Part shown: positions 1-7,542 of the stretch, piece after piece | Layout of the letters: each line of letters begins with the position of its first letter | Position numbering within the stretch: position 1 is the stretch's first letter | NCBI GenBank assembly: GCA_035544835.1 | Contig: DASZZV010000271.1 | Location: 1-25,119, forward strand | Direction of reading: 5' to 3' | Length of the DNA stretch: 25,119 nt | From: DASZZV01 sp035544835 | GTDB lineage: Bacteria > Acidobacteriota > Thermoanaerobaculia > Gp7-AA8 | Made by a program: the position numbers and the translations under genes | The notes under the pieces: generated by a model | Told to the model about the DNA's origin: nothing | The model's input: the letters and a program-made list of their open reading frames with translations, nothing else | The model's database searches: none

Positions 1-61
1 GCCTTGCGGTGTGGAGTCTTGGAGCTCTCTTACGATTGTGCGAGGCGCCGAAGGGTCGAGT

Positions 62-99
62 CCCCCGCCCAGATCCCTCGCTCGACGCTCGGGATGACA
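62..99 (-). repeat. Short palindromic intergenic repeat, left copy
   Basis: This 38-bp stretch matches, in reverse complement, the segment at 25039-25075 near the other end of the window, with one indel and a few substitutions. The shared core reads TGTCATCCCGAGC, then a GAGGGATCTGGG block. Diverged relatives occur near 332-347, 14271-14300 and 24981-24995. All copies are intergenic, as expected of a dispersed REP-like family. Its function is unknown. Confidence 0.7.
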
Positions 100-144
100 C
101 CTCCGCAAACCGGCCTAAATACTGGGAGTTTCTTAGAAGCATGC

Positions 145-332
145 GTGGGTGGGCGGGAGGGGCGAGGGACCTCGCAATCGACGCCGATGTGAATCTACTT
201 CGCCGGTGACTTCAGACGAATGCTCAGGCAGTGAATCGCAAGCACGAAGAATCTTTGACTCAGGCCACGGGCGATGTGGCGTCACATCGTTCGTCGTATT
301 CGAGGTCCCTCGCCCCTCACACCCACCCGCCC
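145..332. repeat. Long imperfect inverted repeat (MITE-like or REP-like)
   Basis: The left arm at about 145-192 and the right arm at about 281-332 are imperfect reverse complements. The best block, GAGGGGCGAGGGACCTCG, is matched exactly over 18 bp (left 157-174, right 301-318). Similarity then continues inward with small indels (GACG...CGATGTGA). The roughly 90-bp centre is unique. No transposase is present. The structure could be a non-autonomous element or a compound REP. Which one cannot be decided from a single copy. Confidence 0.6.
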
Positions 333-378
333 TTGCTCGGGATGACAGCAACGGCAGACCGCCTACCGCTTGCTCTGT

Positions 379-1293
379 TCACCTGTCCGGATTGATCGCG
401 CAGAAAGGATCATCCTCGGGGCAGCCAACGTGCTCGAACTGAATGGTGGCGTGTGAGATGTGAAAGCGATCGCCGAGCATGGCGTTGATCCGGCTGAATA
501 CCTCGCGCGTGCTCTTCAGGGACACGTCACCGAGCAGCACATGACACGAGAGTGCCGGGCTCGAAGGGGCCAGCGCCCAGATGTGGAGATGGTGTACGCC
601 GCGGACTCCCTCGACCTGCCCCATCTCGACGGTGACTGCTTCCGGATCGATTCCTCGCGGCGTTCCCTCCAGTAGCAGATTCACGGTTTCGCGCAGAATT
701 CCCCATGAGCTCATGAGGATCACGACTCCTATGCCGACGGAGATGATCGGATCGAAGATCGACTTCCCGGTCCATCGAATGAGCAGCGCGCCAAGGAGAA
801 TGCCCAGCGAGGCCAGTGCGTCGCTGAGGACATGAAGAACGGCGCTACGGATATTGATGTCGTCGCGTCCCTCCTGTCTGAGCGAGAAAGCGATCGCGCT
901 GTTGAGAACGACCGCCGCGGCAGCGACATAGATCATCCAGAGAGTGTTGACTGGCTCCGGCAAAAGAATTCGCCGGACGGCCTCGACGAAAACGAAGATC
1001 GTGACCCCGACCAGCACGCCGGCATTGACGAACGCCGCCAGAACTCCGGCCCTCTGATAGCCGAACGACTTCGAGCTGGTCGGCGCGCGTCGCGCCAGGG
1101 TCACCGCGCTGAGGGCGACCACCAGAGCCAGAGCGTCGGTGAAGTTATGGAGCGCGTCACCGATGAGCGCCAGCGAGTTCGCCGCCACACCTACTCCCAC
1201 CTCGACACCTACAAAGAGGAGCGTCGCCGCTGTCGCCAGCAACAGTTTCAATCCAACCGCTGGCAGATGCTGATGCTGGTGGGAGTGAGCCAT
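379..1293 (-). CDS. Cation diffusion facilitator (CDF) family metal exporter, CzcD/ZitB-like
   Basis: This 304-residue protein has the normal length for a bacterial CDF exporter of Zn2+ or a related divalent ion working by proton antiport at the cytoplasmic membrane. The N-terminus is His-rich (HSHQHQH, residues 3-9). About six membrane helices follow. The two HxxxD metal sites of the family are visible at H49/D53 (helix 2) and H154/D158 (helix 5). The C-terminal cytoplasmic domain has the typical HHLHIW and HISHATIQ segments. It starts 17 bp after the stop of the RmlD-like gene on the same strand, so it is probably the last gene of the tatA-DUF4388-rmlD run. The exact metal cannot be read from the sequence; zinc is the usual substrate of this subgroup. 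Confidence 0.93.
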   Translation of the reverse strand: MAHSHQHQHLPAVGLKLLLATAATLLFVGVEVGVGVAANSLALIGDALHNFTDALALVVALSAVTLARRAPTSSKSFGYQRAGVLAAFVNAGVLVGVTIFVFVEAVRRILLPEPVNTLWMIYVAAAAVVLNSAIAFSLRQEGRDDINIRSAVLHVLSDALASLGILLGALLIRWTGKSIFDPIISVGIGVVILMSSWGILRETVNLLLEGTPRGIDPEAVTVEMGQVEGVRGVHHLHIWALAPSSPALSCHVLLGDVSLKSTREVFSRINAMLGDRFHISHATIQFEHVGCPEDDPFCAINPDR

Positions 1294-1310
1294 CGGCCGG
1301 TCTCAGCTTT

Positions 1311-2207
1311 TCAGATACTCAGCGGAACATCGGGCAGCGGGACGCTATCGAAATATCGGGTCAGTCCCTCGCGCCATAACTGCGGCACGCCCCCGGTGAC
1401 ACGCTCGTAGCGCTCGGTAGAGAGAACGGAATAGGCGGGACGGCGCGCCGGGCGAGGGTACTCGTCCGAGCTCACCGGATTCACCGTCACGGTCGGGAGA
1501 TCCGAACGACGCCTCATCTCATCGACGATTTCCACGGCGAAGTCGAACCAGGTGCACTCCTCGCGGTCGGCATAATGATAGATACCACGCGCTTCGCTCT
1601 GCATCACAGCGTGTTCGGAAATCCGAATGATCGCCTCGGCCAGATTTGGCGTGAACGTCGGACGTCCCCGCTGATCGTCAACCACGCGCAATTCGCGCTT
1701 ACCGGACAACAGCTGCTTCCTGATCGCTTCCACGAAGTTCCAGCCATGCTCTCCGAACAACCAGGACGTCCGGAGAATCACGTGCCTGGTGGCACAACGC
1801 GCCGCCTGCTCACCGAGGAGCTTGGAATGACCGTATGCAGACAAAGGAGCCGTGGCGTGATCGATTTCGTATGGTTCCTGGCTGCCACCGTCGAAAACGA
1901 AATCGGTCGAGAGCTGCACCAGCAGCGCGCCGACGACCGACGCTCCCTCGGCGAGATGGCCCACCGCCGTCCCATTGACGGCATTCGCCAGCTCTCTCTG
2001 GGTCTCGCAGTCATCGACTCGCGTGAAAGCGGCGCAATTGACGATGATATCGGGCGTCGTTTCATCGACGGTGCGCAGCACCGCGTCACGATCCACAATG
2101 TCGAGATCGCCCTTGTCCAAACCGATCGTCTCCTCGTCGCGATCCACTAAAGCGCGCGCCAAATCGGAGCCAACCATTCCTCCGGCACCCGTGATCAGCC
2201 AGCGCAT
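1311..2207 (-). CDS. rfbD: dTDP-4-dehydrorhamnose reductase-like NAD(P)-dependent reductase
   Basis: This 298-residue short-chain reductase matches the RmlD/RfbD family, which reduces dTDP-4-keto-L-rhamnose to dTDP-L-rhamnose for cell-surface glycans. Visible features are the N-terminal nucleotide motif GAGGMVG (7-13), the STDFVFDG strand, the catalytic YxxxK pair Y125/K129, and the C-terminal RPARRPAYSVLS segment typical of RmlD. Its start codon overlaps the TAA stop of the DUF4388 gene by one base (TAATG), so translation is probably coupled. No rmlA, rmlB or rmlC is present in the window, so partners would have to be encoded elsewhere. A related role in another deoxysugar pathway remains possible. 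Confidence 0.9.
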   Translation of the reverse strand: MRWLITGAGGMVGSDLARALVDRDEETIGLDKGDLDIVDRDAVLRTVDETTPDIIVNCAAFTRVDDCETQRELANAVNGTAVGHLAEGASVVGALLVQLSTDFVFDGGSQEPYEIDHATAPLSAYGHSKLLGEQAARCATRHVILRTSWLFGEHGWNFVEAIRKQLLSGKRELRVVDDQRGRPTFTPNLAEAIIRISEHAVMQSEARGIYHYADREECTWFDFAVEIVDEMRRRSDLPTVTVNPVSSDEYPRPARRPAYSVLSTERYERVTGGVPQLWREGLTRYFDSVPLPDVPLSI

Positions 2208-2974
2208 TATCTGGTTTTGACCTGCACCTTGATCTGTTTCAGCGCCTTGACTCCGACCAGGCGAAGCGCGAAGAAAGCGTAGAGGATCTTTGCATTTTCG
2301 AGAGGCGACAGAGGGGGGGTGTTGGTCAGATCGAAGAACGATTTCTTTCCGTCGACTCCCCTCAACAACTGCTCTTCTTCGGGAGAAAAAGTAAGGTTGG
2401 AGAAATCGGCATCGGAAAGACGCATGAGGATGGTGGTCTTCTTGCCGACACGTTGCAGCAGGAAACGGGGATCGGGCACCGATCGCACGCCCTGGAGCAC
2501 GGCTTGACGCGTGGGAATGTTGAGCTTGATGAACTCCCGATTGCGGTCACGTCCCGGCTGGAACGCCACCGTCCCATGCTCCCAGCAGAAGACGGACCAG
2601 ACGACCTCCTGGACCTGCTTGCGCACCGAGACAAAGAGATCCTTCGGCTCCAGAGCCCGCATCTCGACGAGGATTGCACCCTGTCGCTTCACGCCTTTGC
2701 CCTCAGCCAGGCGAACGACGCTCTCCTCGTATTGCGTTTTTGTGATGACTCCCTGCTGGAGAAGACGGTCACCAAGCGAATCGGCGACATTGCTGGAAGT
2801 AGCAAAAATGATGTTGCCCTCGTCGATAAAAATCCGCTTGGTCTCTCCGTCACGGACGCATTCCACCACGCCCGGCGCGCGATAGCGGTGGATGGTGATC
2901 AGGACTTCGGGCAGCGGAGTCTGGGCGAGATCGCCGCGAAAAAGACTCTTCACTGGGGTGGAGGGAGATTCCAT
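2207..2974 (-). CDS. DUF4388 (PatA N-terminal-like) domain protein
   Basis: This 255-residue soluble protein begins with a DUF4388-type domain: a GDLAQTPLPEVL segment at about residues 14-25, then a short beta unit with IFIDEGNIIFA (about 48-58) and GDRLLQQG. This domain is common in Deltaproteobacteria and Acidobacteria, often beside receiver domains or in gliding and motility regulators, but its biochemical role is not settled. The C-terminal part, with a leucine-rich PEEEQLLRGVDG segment, resembles the second half of other DUF4388 proteins. No catalytic motif or membrane helix is seen. It is followed with a one-base overlap by the RmlD-like gene and lies 33 bp downstream of tatA. Family assignment is fairly secure; the function is unknown. 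Confidence 0.8.
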   Translation of the reverse strand: MESPSTPVKSLFRGDLAQTPLPEVLITIHRYRAPGVVECVRDGETKRIFIDEGNIIFATSSNVADSLGDRLLQQGVITKTQYEESVVRLAEGKGVKRQGAILVEMRALEPKDLFVSVRKQVQEVVWSVFCWEHGTVAFQPGRDRNREFIKLNIPTRQAVLQGVRSVPDPRFLLQRVGKKTTILMRLSDADFSNLTFSPEEEQLLRGVDGKKSFFDLTNTPPLSPLENAKILYAFFALRLVGVKALKQIKVQVKTR

Positions 2975-3007
2975 CTGTCAGAGGAGGCGGGCGTTGAAAA
3001 GCCTCGG

Positions 3008-3184
3008 CTAGGTCTTCTTCTCGTCGATGGAGTCGATCTTGGGATCCTTGGTTCGAAGCCCGTCTTTGAAGTTGGAGATACCTTCACCCAGACCCCTGCC
3101 CAGCTGCGGCAGCCTGCCGGCGCCAAAGATGATGACCACAATGACCAGAATCAGAAGCAGCTCGGGAACACCCAGACCAAACAT
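3008..3184 (-). CDS. tatA: Twin-arginine translocase subunit TatA/TatE, 58 aa
   Basis: A short frame encodes a 58-residue TatA-family protein that oligomerises to form the membrane passage for folded proteins carrying twin-arginine signals. Features seen: a short N-terminus MFGLGVPEL, one hydrophobic helix (about residues 8-20), the hallmark FGAGRLPQLGRGLG hinge that starts the amphipathic helix (20-33), and a charged tail ending DEKK. An excellent GGAGG ribosome site lies six bases before the ATG. No tatC was found in the window, so this is a stand-alone tatA or tatE. It heads the leftward run that continues with the DUF4388 gene 33 bp on. At 58 residues it is easily missed by automated length cut-offs. 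Confidence 0.92.
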   Translation of the reverse strand: MFGLGVPELLLILVIVVIIFGAGRLPQLGRGLGEGISNFKDGLRTKDPKIDSIDEKKT

Positions 3185-3279
3185 GGAAACCTCCAGAAAC
3201 TGAACGCAATACTATTACGAAGACCCCATCCGAACGAAAGGCGATCCATAATTGGACGTTCCCGAGGGCGCAGCGTTGA

Positions 3280-3328
3280 CAGATGTCAGATGACACACTT
3301 TGTCCAACATCTGAATATCTGACATCTG
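3280..3328. promoter_or_regulatory. Perfect 11-bp inverted repeat in the tatA/pcrA divergent intergenic region
   Basis: CAGATGTCAGA (3280-3290) and TCTGACATCTG (3318-3328) are exact reverse complements separated by 27 bp. A third half-copy, CATCTGA, lies at 3309-3315. The structure sits immediately upstream of the pcrA start and about 100 bp upstream of divergent tatA. A TTGACA box at 3276-3281 overlaps its left edge, but no good -10 lies at the right distance. It could be a dimeric repressor operator or an RNA hairpin in the pcrA leader. Confidence 0.45.
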
Positions 3329-3347
3329 CGTTAGGATGCCGCCGCCC

Positions 3348-5657
3348 ATGATCGACTTCTCGACCCTCAATCCGCAGCAGCTCGCCGCCGTCACACATGG
3401 TCAAGGACCACTCCTCGTACTGGCCGGCGCCGGCTCGGGAAAAACTCGCGTAATCACCTATCGCATCGCTCATCTCATCGGCGGTCTCAACGTTCCGCCG
3501 TCTCGCATCCTGGCCGTGACTTTCACCAACAAGGCCGCCGCTGAGATGGTCTCCCGCGTAACGCAGCTCGTCCCATATGGCCAGGGCCGCCCCATGGTCG
3601 GCACGTTCCACTCCACATCACTGCGCCTCCTCCGCAGATACGCCGATCGGCTGGGCTATACGAAGAGCTTCATCGTCTATGACACCTCGGATCAGCTCGC
3701 TCTGATCCGCCGCATCCTCCGGGAGCTCGGTTTCTCTGAAGATGCTCTGCCACCGCGAACGATTCTTTCCCGCATCTCGTCGGCAAAGAACGAGCTGATC
3801 GGCCCCTCCGAATTCGAGAAGCGCAACACCGACTTCGTCGGATCGAAAGTCAGTCAGATCTACAGGCTCTATCAGATAAAGCTGAAAGAGTTCGACGCCA
3901 TGGACTTCGATGACCTGATCGGTCAACACGTGTACATGCTTCGCAACCACGAAGACATCCGGCAGGAATCGAATGAGCGGTTCGAGCATCTTCTGATCGA
4001 CGAGTATCAGGACACCAACCATGCCCAATACGCGCTGGTGAAGCTGCTGGCCGGGCCAAAGCAGAACATCGTCGCTGTCGGAGACGAGGATCAGTCGATC
4101 TACAAGTTTCGCGGAGCCGACATCAACAACATCCTGAACTTCGAGAAAGACTTTCCCGGCGCGAAGATCATCAAGCTGGAGCAGAACTACCGTTCCACCG
4201 GGAACATCCTGGATGCCGCCACGGGAGTCGTCTCCAACAACGTCGCTCGAAAGGGAAAGACGCTTTTCACCGACGCGGGAAAAGGCGAGCCAGTGCGAAT
4301 CGTGACCTGCGAGTCGGAGCGGGAGGAAGCCCGCTTCGTCGTCAACAAGGTCTCGTCCCTGCGCTCCAGCGTCGGCCTGCGTGAGATGGCCATTCTGTTC
4401 CGCACCAACGCACAGTCGAGACCGTTCGAAGAAGAGCTGCTGCGTAGCAACCTGCCTTACGTCGTGGTGGGAGGCGTGAAGTTCTATGAGCGCGCCGAAA
4501 TCAAAGATCTGCTGTCCTACCTTCGCCTCACCATGCGGCCGCACGACACGCCTTCGCTCGAGCGCGTCATCAATACGCCGCCGCGCGGAATCGGCGACAC
4601 GACCATCAAGGCGCTCGATGCTGCCGCCAAGGCAGAGAATGTCTCGCTCTGGACGGTGATCCAGGGCGACCTCCCTTTCCTGGCCGAGCGTGCCCGCAAG
4701 GCCCTGCGCGAATTCCGCGAGCTGGTGGAGGATCTTCAGAAAGCCGCCACCCAACCGATTCCCGAGCTGGTCGACTTCGTGCTCCTTCGTACCGGCTACC
4801 GGAAGATGCTCCTCGACTCGAACGACCCACAGGACGACGCGAGGATGCAGAACATAGAGGAGCTCGTGAACTCGACGCGCGAGTTTTACGATAACAATGA
4901 CGGCGGCACGCTTGCCGACTACCTCGACTCGGTCACGTTGATCTCCGATGTCGACCGCTACGATGATCAGAAGGGCGTCACTCTGATGACGCTCCATTCG
5001 GCGAAGGGTCTGGAGTACAGAGTCGTCTTTCTAGCTGGTATGGAAGAGGGCATTCTGCCGCACTCCCAATCGGTGGAAGAGGACAACGTCGAAGAAGAAA
5101 GGCGCCTCTGCTACGTCGGAATGACCCGGGCCCGGGAGCAGCTCTACTGTCTCACGTGCGCCGAGCGTCGTATCCATGGACAGTTCCGGACGCAGAGTCC
5201 GTCGCCGTTTCTCTCGGAGATTCCCGACGCCGTACGAGATGAGATTCGTCTCGGCAACACCGCCGCCTGGAGCGGCGGGGGAGGGCGCGCCGTAATGCCG
5301 CGCCGCGAGTCCCCGATTGGTGCCGGATTCCGCCGGCCGACCACATACGAGCCACGGCGCACTCCCTCGCCTTCTCCTTCGCAGCCACCTCCGCGCAACG
5401 ACACCAACTCCGTGCTCTCATTCTTCCAGGATGCGCCGGTGAAGTTCGACCCCTCCGCTCTGAAGCCGGCAAGAGAAAGAGCCGAGGACACACAGAAACC
5501 GCTGGCGCGAGGCTCGCGAGTCCGGCACGAACAGTTCGGGGTCGGCGTCATCCTCACGATGGAAGGCAGCGGCGAAAACGCCAAAATCAGCGTCTACTTC
5601 GACAAGGCCGGGACCAAGAAGTTCATCGCCAAGTACGCGAAACTGACGCGCCTGTAG
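3348..5657 (+). CDS. pcrA: ATP-dependent DNA helicase PcrA/UvrD
   Basis: This superfamily 1A 3'-5' helicase unwinds DNA in nucleotide excision and mismatch repair and clears RecA or RNA polymerase from DNA. From the chosen start it has 769 residues, close to PcrA. All helicase motifs are visible: Q motif LNPQQ (7-11), Walker A AGAGSGKT (26-33), Walker B DEYQDT from D218, QSIYKFRGA (motif III), TLHSAKGLEY (motif V) and VGMTRARE (motif VI). A low-complexity Pro/Arg linker precedes a C-terminal Tudor-like segment (RHEQFGVGVI) that in PcrA contacts RNA polymerase. An in-frame ATG four codons earlier (3336) is possible, but AGGA at 3333-3336 is better spaced for the ATG at 3348. The gene is monocistronic by appearance, divergent from tatA. 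Confidence 0.95.
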   Translation: MIDFSTLNPQQLAAVTHGQGPLLVLAGAGSGKTRVITYRIAHLIGGLNVPPSRILAVTFTNKAAAEMVSRVTQLVPYGQGRPMVGTFHSTSLRLLRRYADRLGYTKSFIVYDTSDQLALIRRILRELGFSEDALPPRTILSRISSAKNELIGPSEFEKRNTDFVGSKVSQIYRLYQIKLKEFDAMDFDDLIGQHVYMLRNHEDIRQESNERFEHLLIDEYQDTNHAQYALVKLLAGPKQNIVAVGDEDQSIYKFRGADINNILNFEKDFPGAKIIKLEQNYRSTGNILDAATGVVSNNVARKGKTLFTDAGKGEPVRIVTCESEREEARFVVNKVSSLRSSVGLREMAILFRTNAQSRPFEEELLRSNLPYVVVGGVKFYERAEIKDLLSYLRLTMRPHDTPSLERVINTPPRGIGDTTIKALDAAAKAENVSLWTVIQGDLPFLAERARKALREFRELVEDLQKAATQPIPELVDFVLLRTGYRKMLLDSNDPQDDARMQNIEELVNSTREFYDNNDGGTLADYLDSVTLISDVDRYDDQKGVTLMTLHSAKGLEYRVVFLAGMEEGILPHSQSVEEDNVEEERRLCYVGMTRAREQLYCLTCAERRIHGQFRTQSPSPFLSEIPDAVRDEIRLGNTAAWSGGGGRAVMPRRESPIGAGFRRPTTYEPRRTPSPSPSQPPPRNDTNSVLSFFQDAPVKFDPSALKPARERAEDTQKPLARGSRVRHEQFGVGVILTMEGSGENAKISVYFDKAGTKKFIAKYAKLTRL

Positions 5658-5814
5658 AAGCGCAGGGAAGGCACGAGCCAGACAAGAAGCAACGAGGCGT
5701 TCATTTGTGTTTAACAACGTCGGCCTTCCCAGCTAAGGGATGACACAGCATCGGCCGCACCCGGAATCAACGCGCTCTGGAATTGTTAGGAGAAATGGGG
5801 TATCAACCTTCGTC

Positions 5815-6921
5815 ATGTTCGAATTCATCACCGATTCCCGTCTCCATCCGGTCGCAGACAGGGTCGCCGCCGGACAGCGCCTCGATGAACAGGACGGCCT
5901 GCTCCTTTTCGAGACGCCGGATCTTCTGTCGGTCGCCAGGATGGCGAATTTCGTTCGCGAGAAATTGAACGGTGACCGCACGCACTACACGGTCAACCGC
6001 TACGTGAACCACACCAATGTCTGTGTAGTCTCCTGCAAGCTCTGCGCTTTCGCGGTGCGACCTAAGCAGGAAGGTGGTTGGACCTACTCAGCTGACGAGA
6101 TCGTGAAACAGGTCGAAGCGTCCATCGTTCATGGAGGCGTCAACGAGCTGCACATCGTCGGTGGGCTGCACCCCTGGCTGAAATTCGACTATTACCTCGA
6201 CCTGATGTCGAAGCTCAAAGCCGCGTATCCCCAGGTTCATCTGAAAGCATTCACCATGGTCGAGATCGACTTTCTCGCCAAAATCTCCAAGCAGTCGATT
6301 CGCGACACCATCGTCGCGCTCCGGCAGGCCGGACTCGATTCCTGTCCCGGTGGTGGGGCTGAGATTTTCGCCGACGAGATCCGCAACGAGATCTGCGATC
6401 ACAAGATGAACGCCGATCGCTGGCTGGAGATCTCACGGACCTGCCACGAGCTGGGGATTCGCACCAATTGCACGATGCTGTATGGTCACATCGAGCGTTA
6501 CGAGCACCGCGTCGATCACATCCTCCGGCTGCGTGCTTTGCAGGATGAGACTCAGGGCTTCAACTGCTTCGTTCCCCTTCACTTCCATAAAACCAATACG
6601 GTTTACGAGAACACAGTCGAAGAGGCATCACCGATGGATGATCTTCGTACCGTCGCGGTCTCGCGCCTTCTGTTCGACAACGTCCAGCATATCAAGGCCT
6701 ACTGGATCGGAATGGGCGAGCGTATTGCCCAGGTGGCGCTTTCATTTGGTGCCGATGATCTCGGGGGCACCATTGCCGACGAGCGGATCTTCAAAATGGC
6801 CGGCTCGGAGACCGACGCTGGTGCCATGACCCGGGAGAAGCTCGAGAAGCTCGTTCGTGATGCGGGTCGTGTTCCGGTGCAGACCGATACGCTCTACCGT
6901 GCGGTCGAGAGCGCCGCCTAG
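5815..6921 (+). CDS. mqnE: Aminodeoxyfutalosine synthase MqnE (radical SAM)
   Basis: MqnE is the radical S-adenosylmethionine enzyme that makes aminodeoxyfutalosine from 3-((1-carboxyvinyl)oxy)benzoate in the futalosine route to menaquinone. The 4Fe-4S motif CxxxCxxC is at C70, C74 and C77, followed by AFAVRP. Further family signatures are HIVGGLHPWL, CPGGGAEIF, TMLYGH and a DETQGFNCFVPLHFH segment. GGGAEIF together with the CxxxCxxC context favours MqnE over MqnC. The frame could open at 5740, but residues before 5815 lack family resemblance, and the 368-residue product from 5815 has normal length. No good ribosome site precedes 5815; AGGAG at 5788-5792 lies 22 bases away. No other menaquinone gene is in the window, so the pathway is dispersed. 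Confidence 0.92.
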   Translation: MFEFITDSRLHPVADRVAAGQRLDEQDGLLLFETPDLLSVARMANFVREKLNGDRTHYTVNRYVNHTNVCVVSCKLCAFAVRPKQEGGWTYSADEIVKQVEASIVHGGVNELHIVGGLHPWLKFDYYLDLMSKLKAAYPQVHLKAFTMVEIDFLAKISKQSIRDTIVALRQAGLDSCPGGGAEIFADEIRNEICDHKMNADRWLEISRTCHELGIRTNCTMLYGHIERYEHRVDHILRLRALQDETQGFNCFVPLHFHKTNTVYENTVEEASPMDDLRTVAVSRLLFDNVQHIKAYWIGMGERIAQVALSFGADDLGGTIADERIFKMAGSETDAGAMTREKLEKLVRDAGRVPVQTDTLYRAVESAA

Positions 6922-6927
6922 AGAGGC

Positions 6928-7040
6928 CAATTGAGAATTGAGAATTGGGAATTGAGAAATAAGGCAGAGATAGAATTTGGAATTATGGGGTAGGTGCTTT
7001 TGCCTCTATTTCTCAATTCTCAATTCCCAATTCTCAATTG
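6928..7040. repeat. Large imperfect hairpin of AATTGAG units after mqnE
   Basis: The left arm (6928-6961) and right arm (7007-7040) are 34-bp reverse complements with two mismatches. Pairing extends inward through AGGCA/TGCCT with a one-base bulge. Each arm is built of short tandem units, GAATTGAG or GAATTGGG, and is very AT-rich compared with the surrounding genes. It lies between the mqnE stop and the response regulator. A transcript would fold into a stem of nearly 40 bp, which could end or protect the mqnE message. It has no uridine tract, so it is more likely a dispersed palindromic repeat than a classical terminator. Confidence 0.8.
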
Positions 7041-7106
7041 TCTTTACCTCACGGCAGCAGTCTTGCTGTAGACCGATGCAGGTATCCGGGGTGGTGGGCA
7101 ACGAGC

Positions 7107-7526
7107 ATGGCCGAACGGGATAGGGAAAAAGCACTGGTCGTGGATGACGACGTCTCCATCCGCGTCATGCTGACGAAGGTGCTGCAGCACGAGAACTTCG
7201 AGGTCGACAACGCCAGAGATGGTGTGGAGGCCCTGGAGAAAATCACCGCTACGCATTACGACGTGATCTTTCTCGATCTGATGATGCCGCGCGTCGACGG
7301 GATCCGGGTGCTCAGATACCTGCGGGCTCACGCGCCGGAGGAGGTGAAATCAGTCATCGTCATGACCGCTTTCAACAACATCGCCAGCGAAGTTTACGAA
7401 GGCGACTCAGTCCCGCGCATCATGTCCAAGCCTTTCGACATTCATGCGGTTGTGGAGAACGCTCGTGATCTGATCAGCAACTCGCGGAACCAGACTGTCC
7501 CGCGCGAAGAAATCAATCCGAGTTGA
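7107..7526 (+). CDS. Single-domain response regulator (CheY-like receiver)
   Basis: This 139-residue protein consists of a receiver domain only. The acidic pocket is D13-D15, the phospho-acceptor is D57 (FLDLMMP), the switch threonine is T87 (VMTAFN) and the conserved lysine is K108 (SKPFD). No DNA-binding or enzymatic output domain follows, so it probably acts through protein contact or as a phosphate relay. The frame is open from 7038, but that extension runs out of the hairpin and lacks receiver sequence, so the ATG at 7107 is preferred. No histidine kinase is encoded nearby. It converges with the oxygenase gene 16 bp downstream. Confidence 0.88.
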   Translation: MAERDREKALVVDDDVSIRVMLTKVLQHENFEVDNARDGVEALEKITATHYDVIFLDLMMPRVDGIRVLRYLRAHAPEEVKSVIVMTAFNNIASEVYEGDSVPRIMSKPFDIHAVVENARDLISNSRNQTVPREEINPS

Positions 7527-7542
7527 TTCCCTGGCCCAGCGA

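Larger units (their letters stand above)
1..378. other. Non-coding, repeat-rich intergenic region
   Basis: I see no convincing gene in this stretch. The short open frames here have biased, repeat-derived translations and overlap one another. The region holds a copy of the TGTCATCC/GGATCT palindromic family at about 62-99, a partial copy near 332-347, and a long inverted repeat at 145-332, each listed separately. It lies downstream of the leftward CDF transporter gene, whose stop is at 379. No uridine-rich terminator was recognised. Confidence 0.6.

Noticed and set aside
832..1410. Rightward frame across the CDF transporter
   Set aside because: It overlaps the well-supported CDF gene in antisense and shows no motif.
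3276..3304. TTGACA as a -35 box for pcrA
   Set aside because: No acceptable -10 box occurs 16-18 bases downstream, so I did not call a promoter.
3618..4997. A 459-codon open frame antisense to pcrA
   Set aside because: It mirrors the strongly supported helicase gene, has no recognisable domain, and such long antisense frames are usual in GC-rich genes.
5665..5730. GGGAAGGC/GCCTTCCC pair after pcrA as a terminator
   Set aside because: The 50-base loop is too long and there is no T tract; the pairing may be chance.
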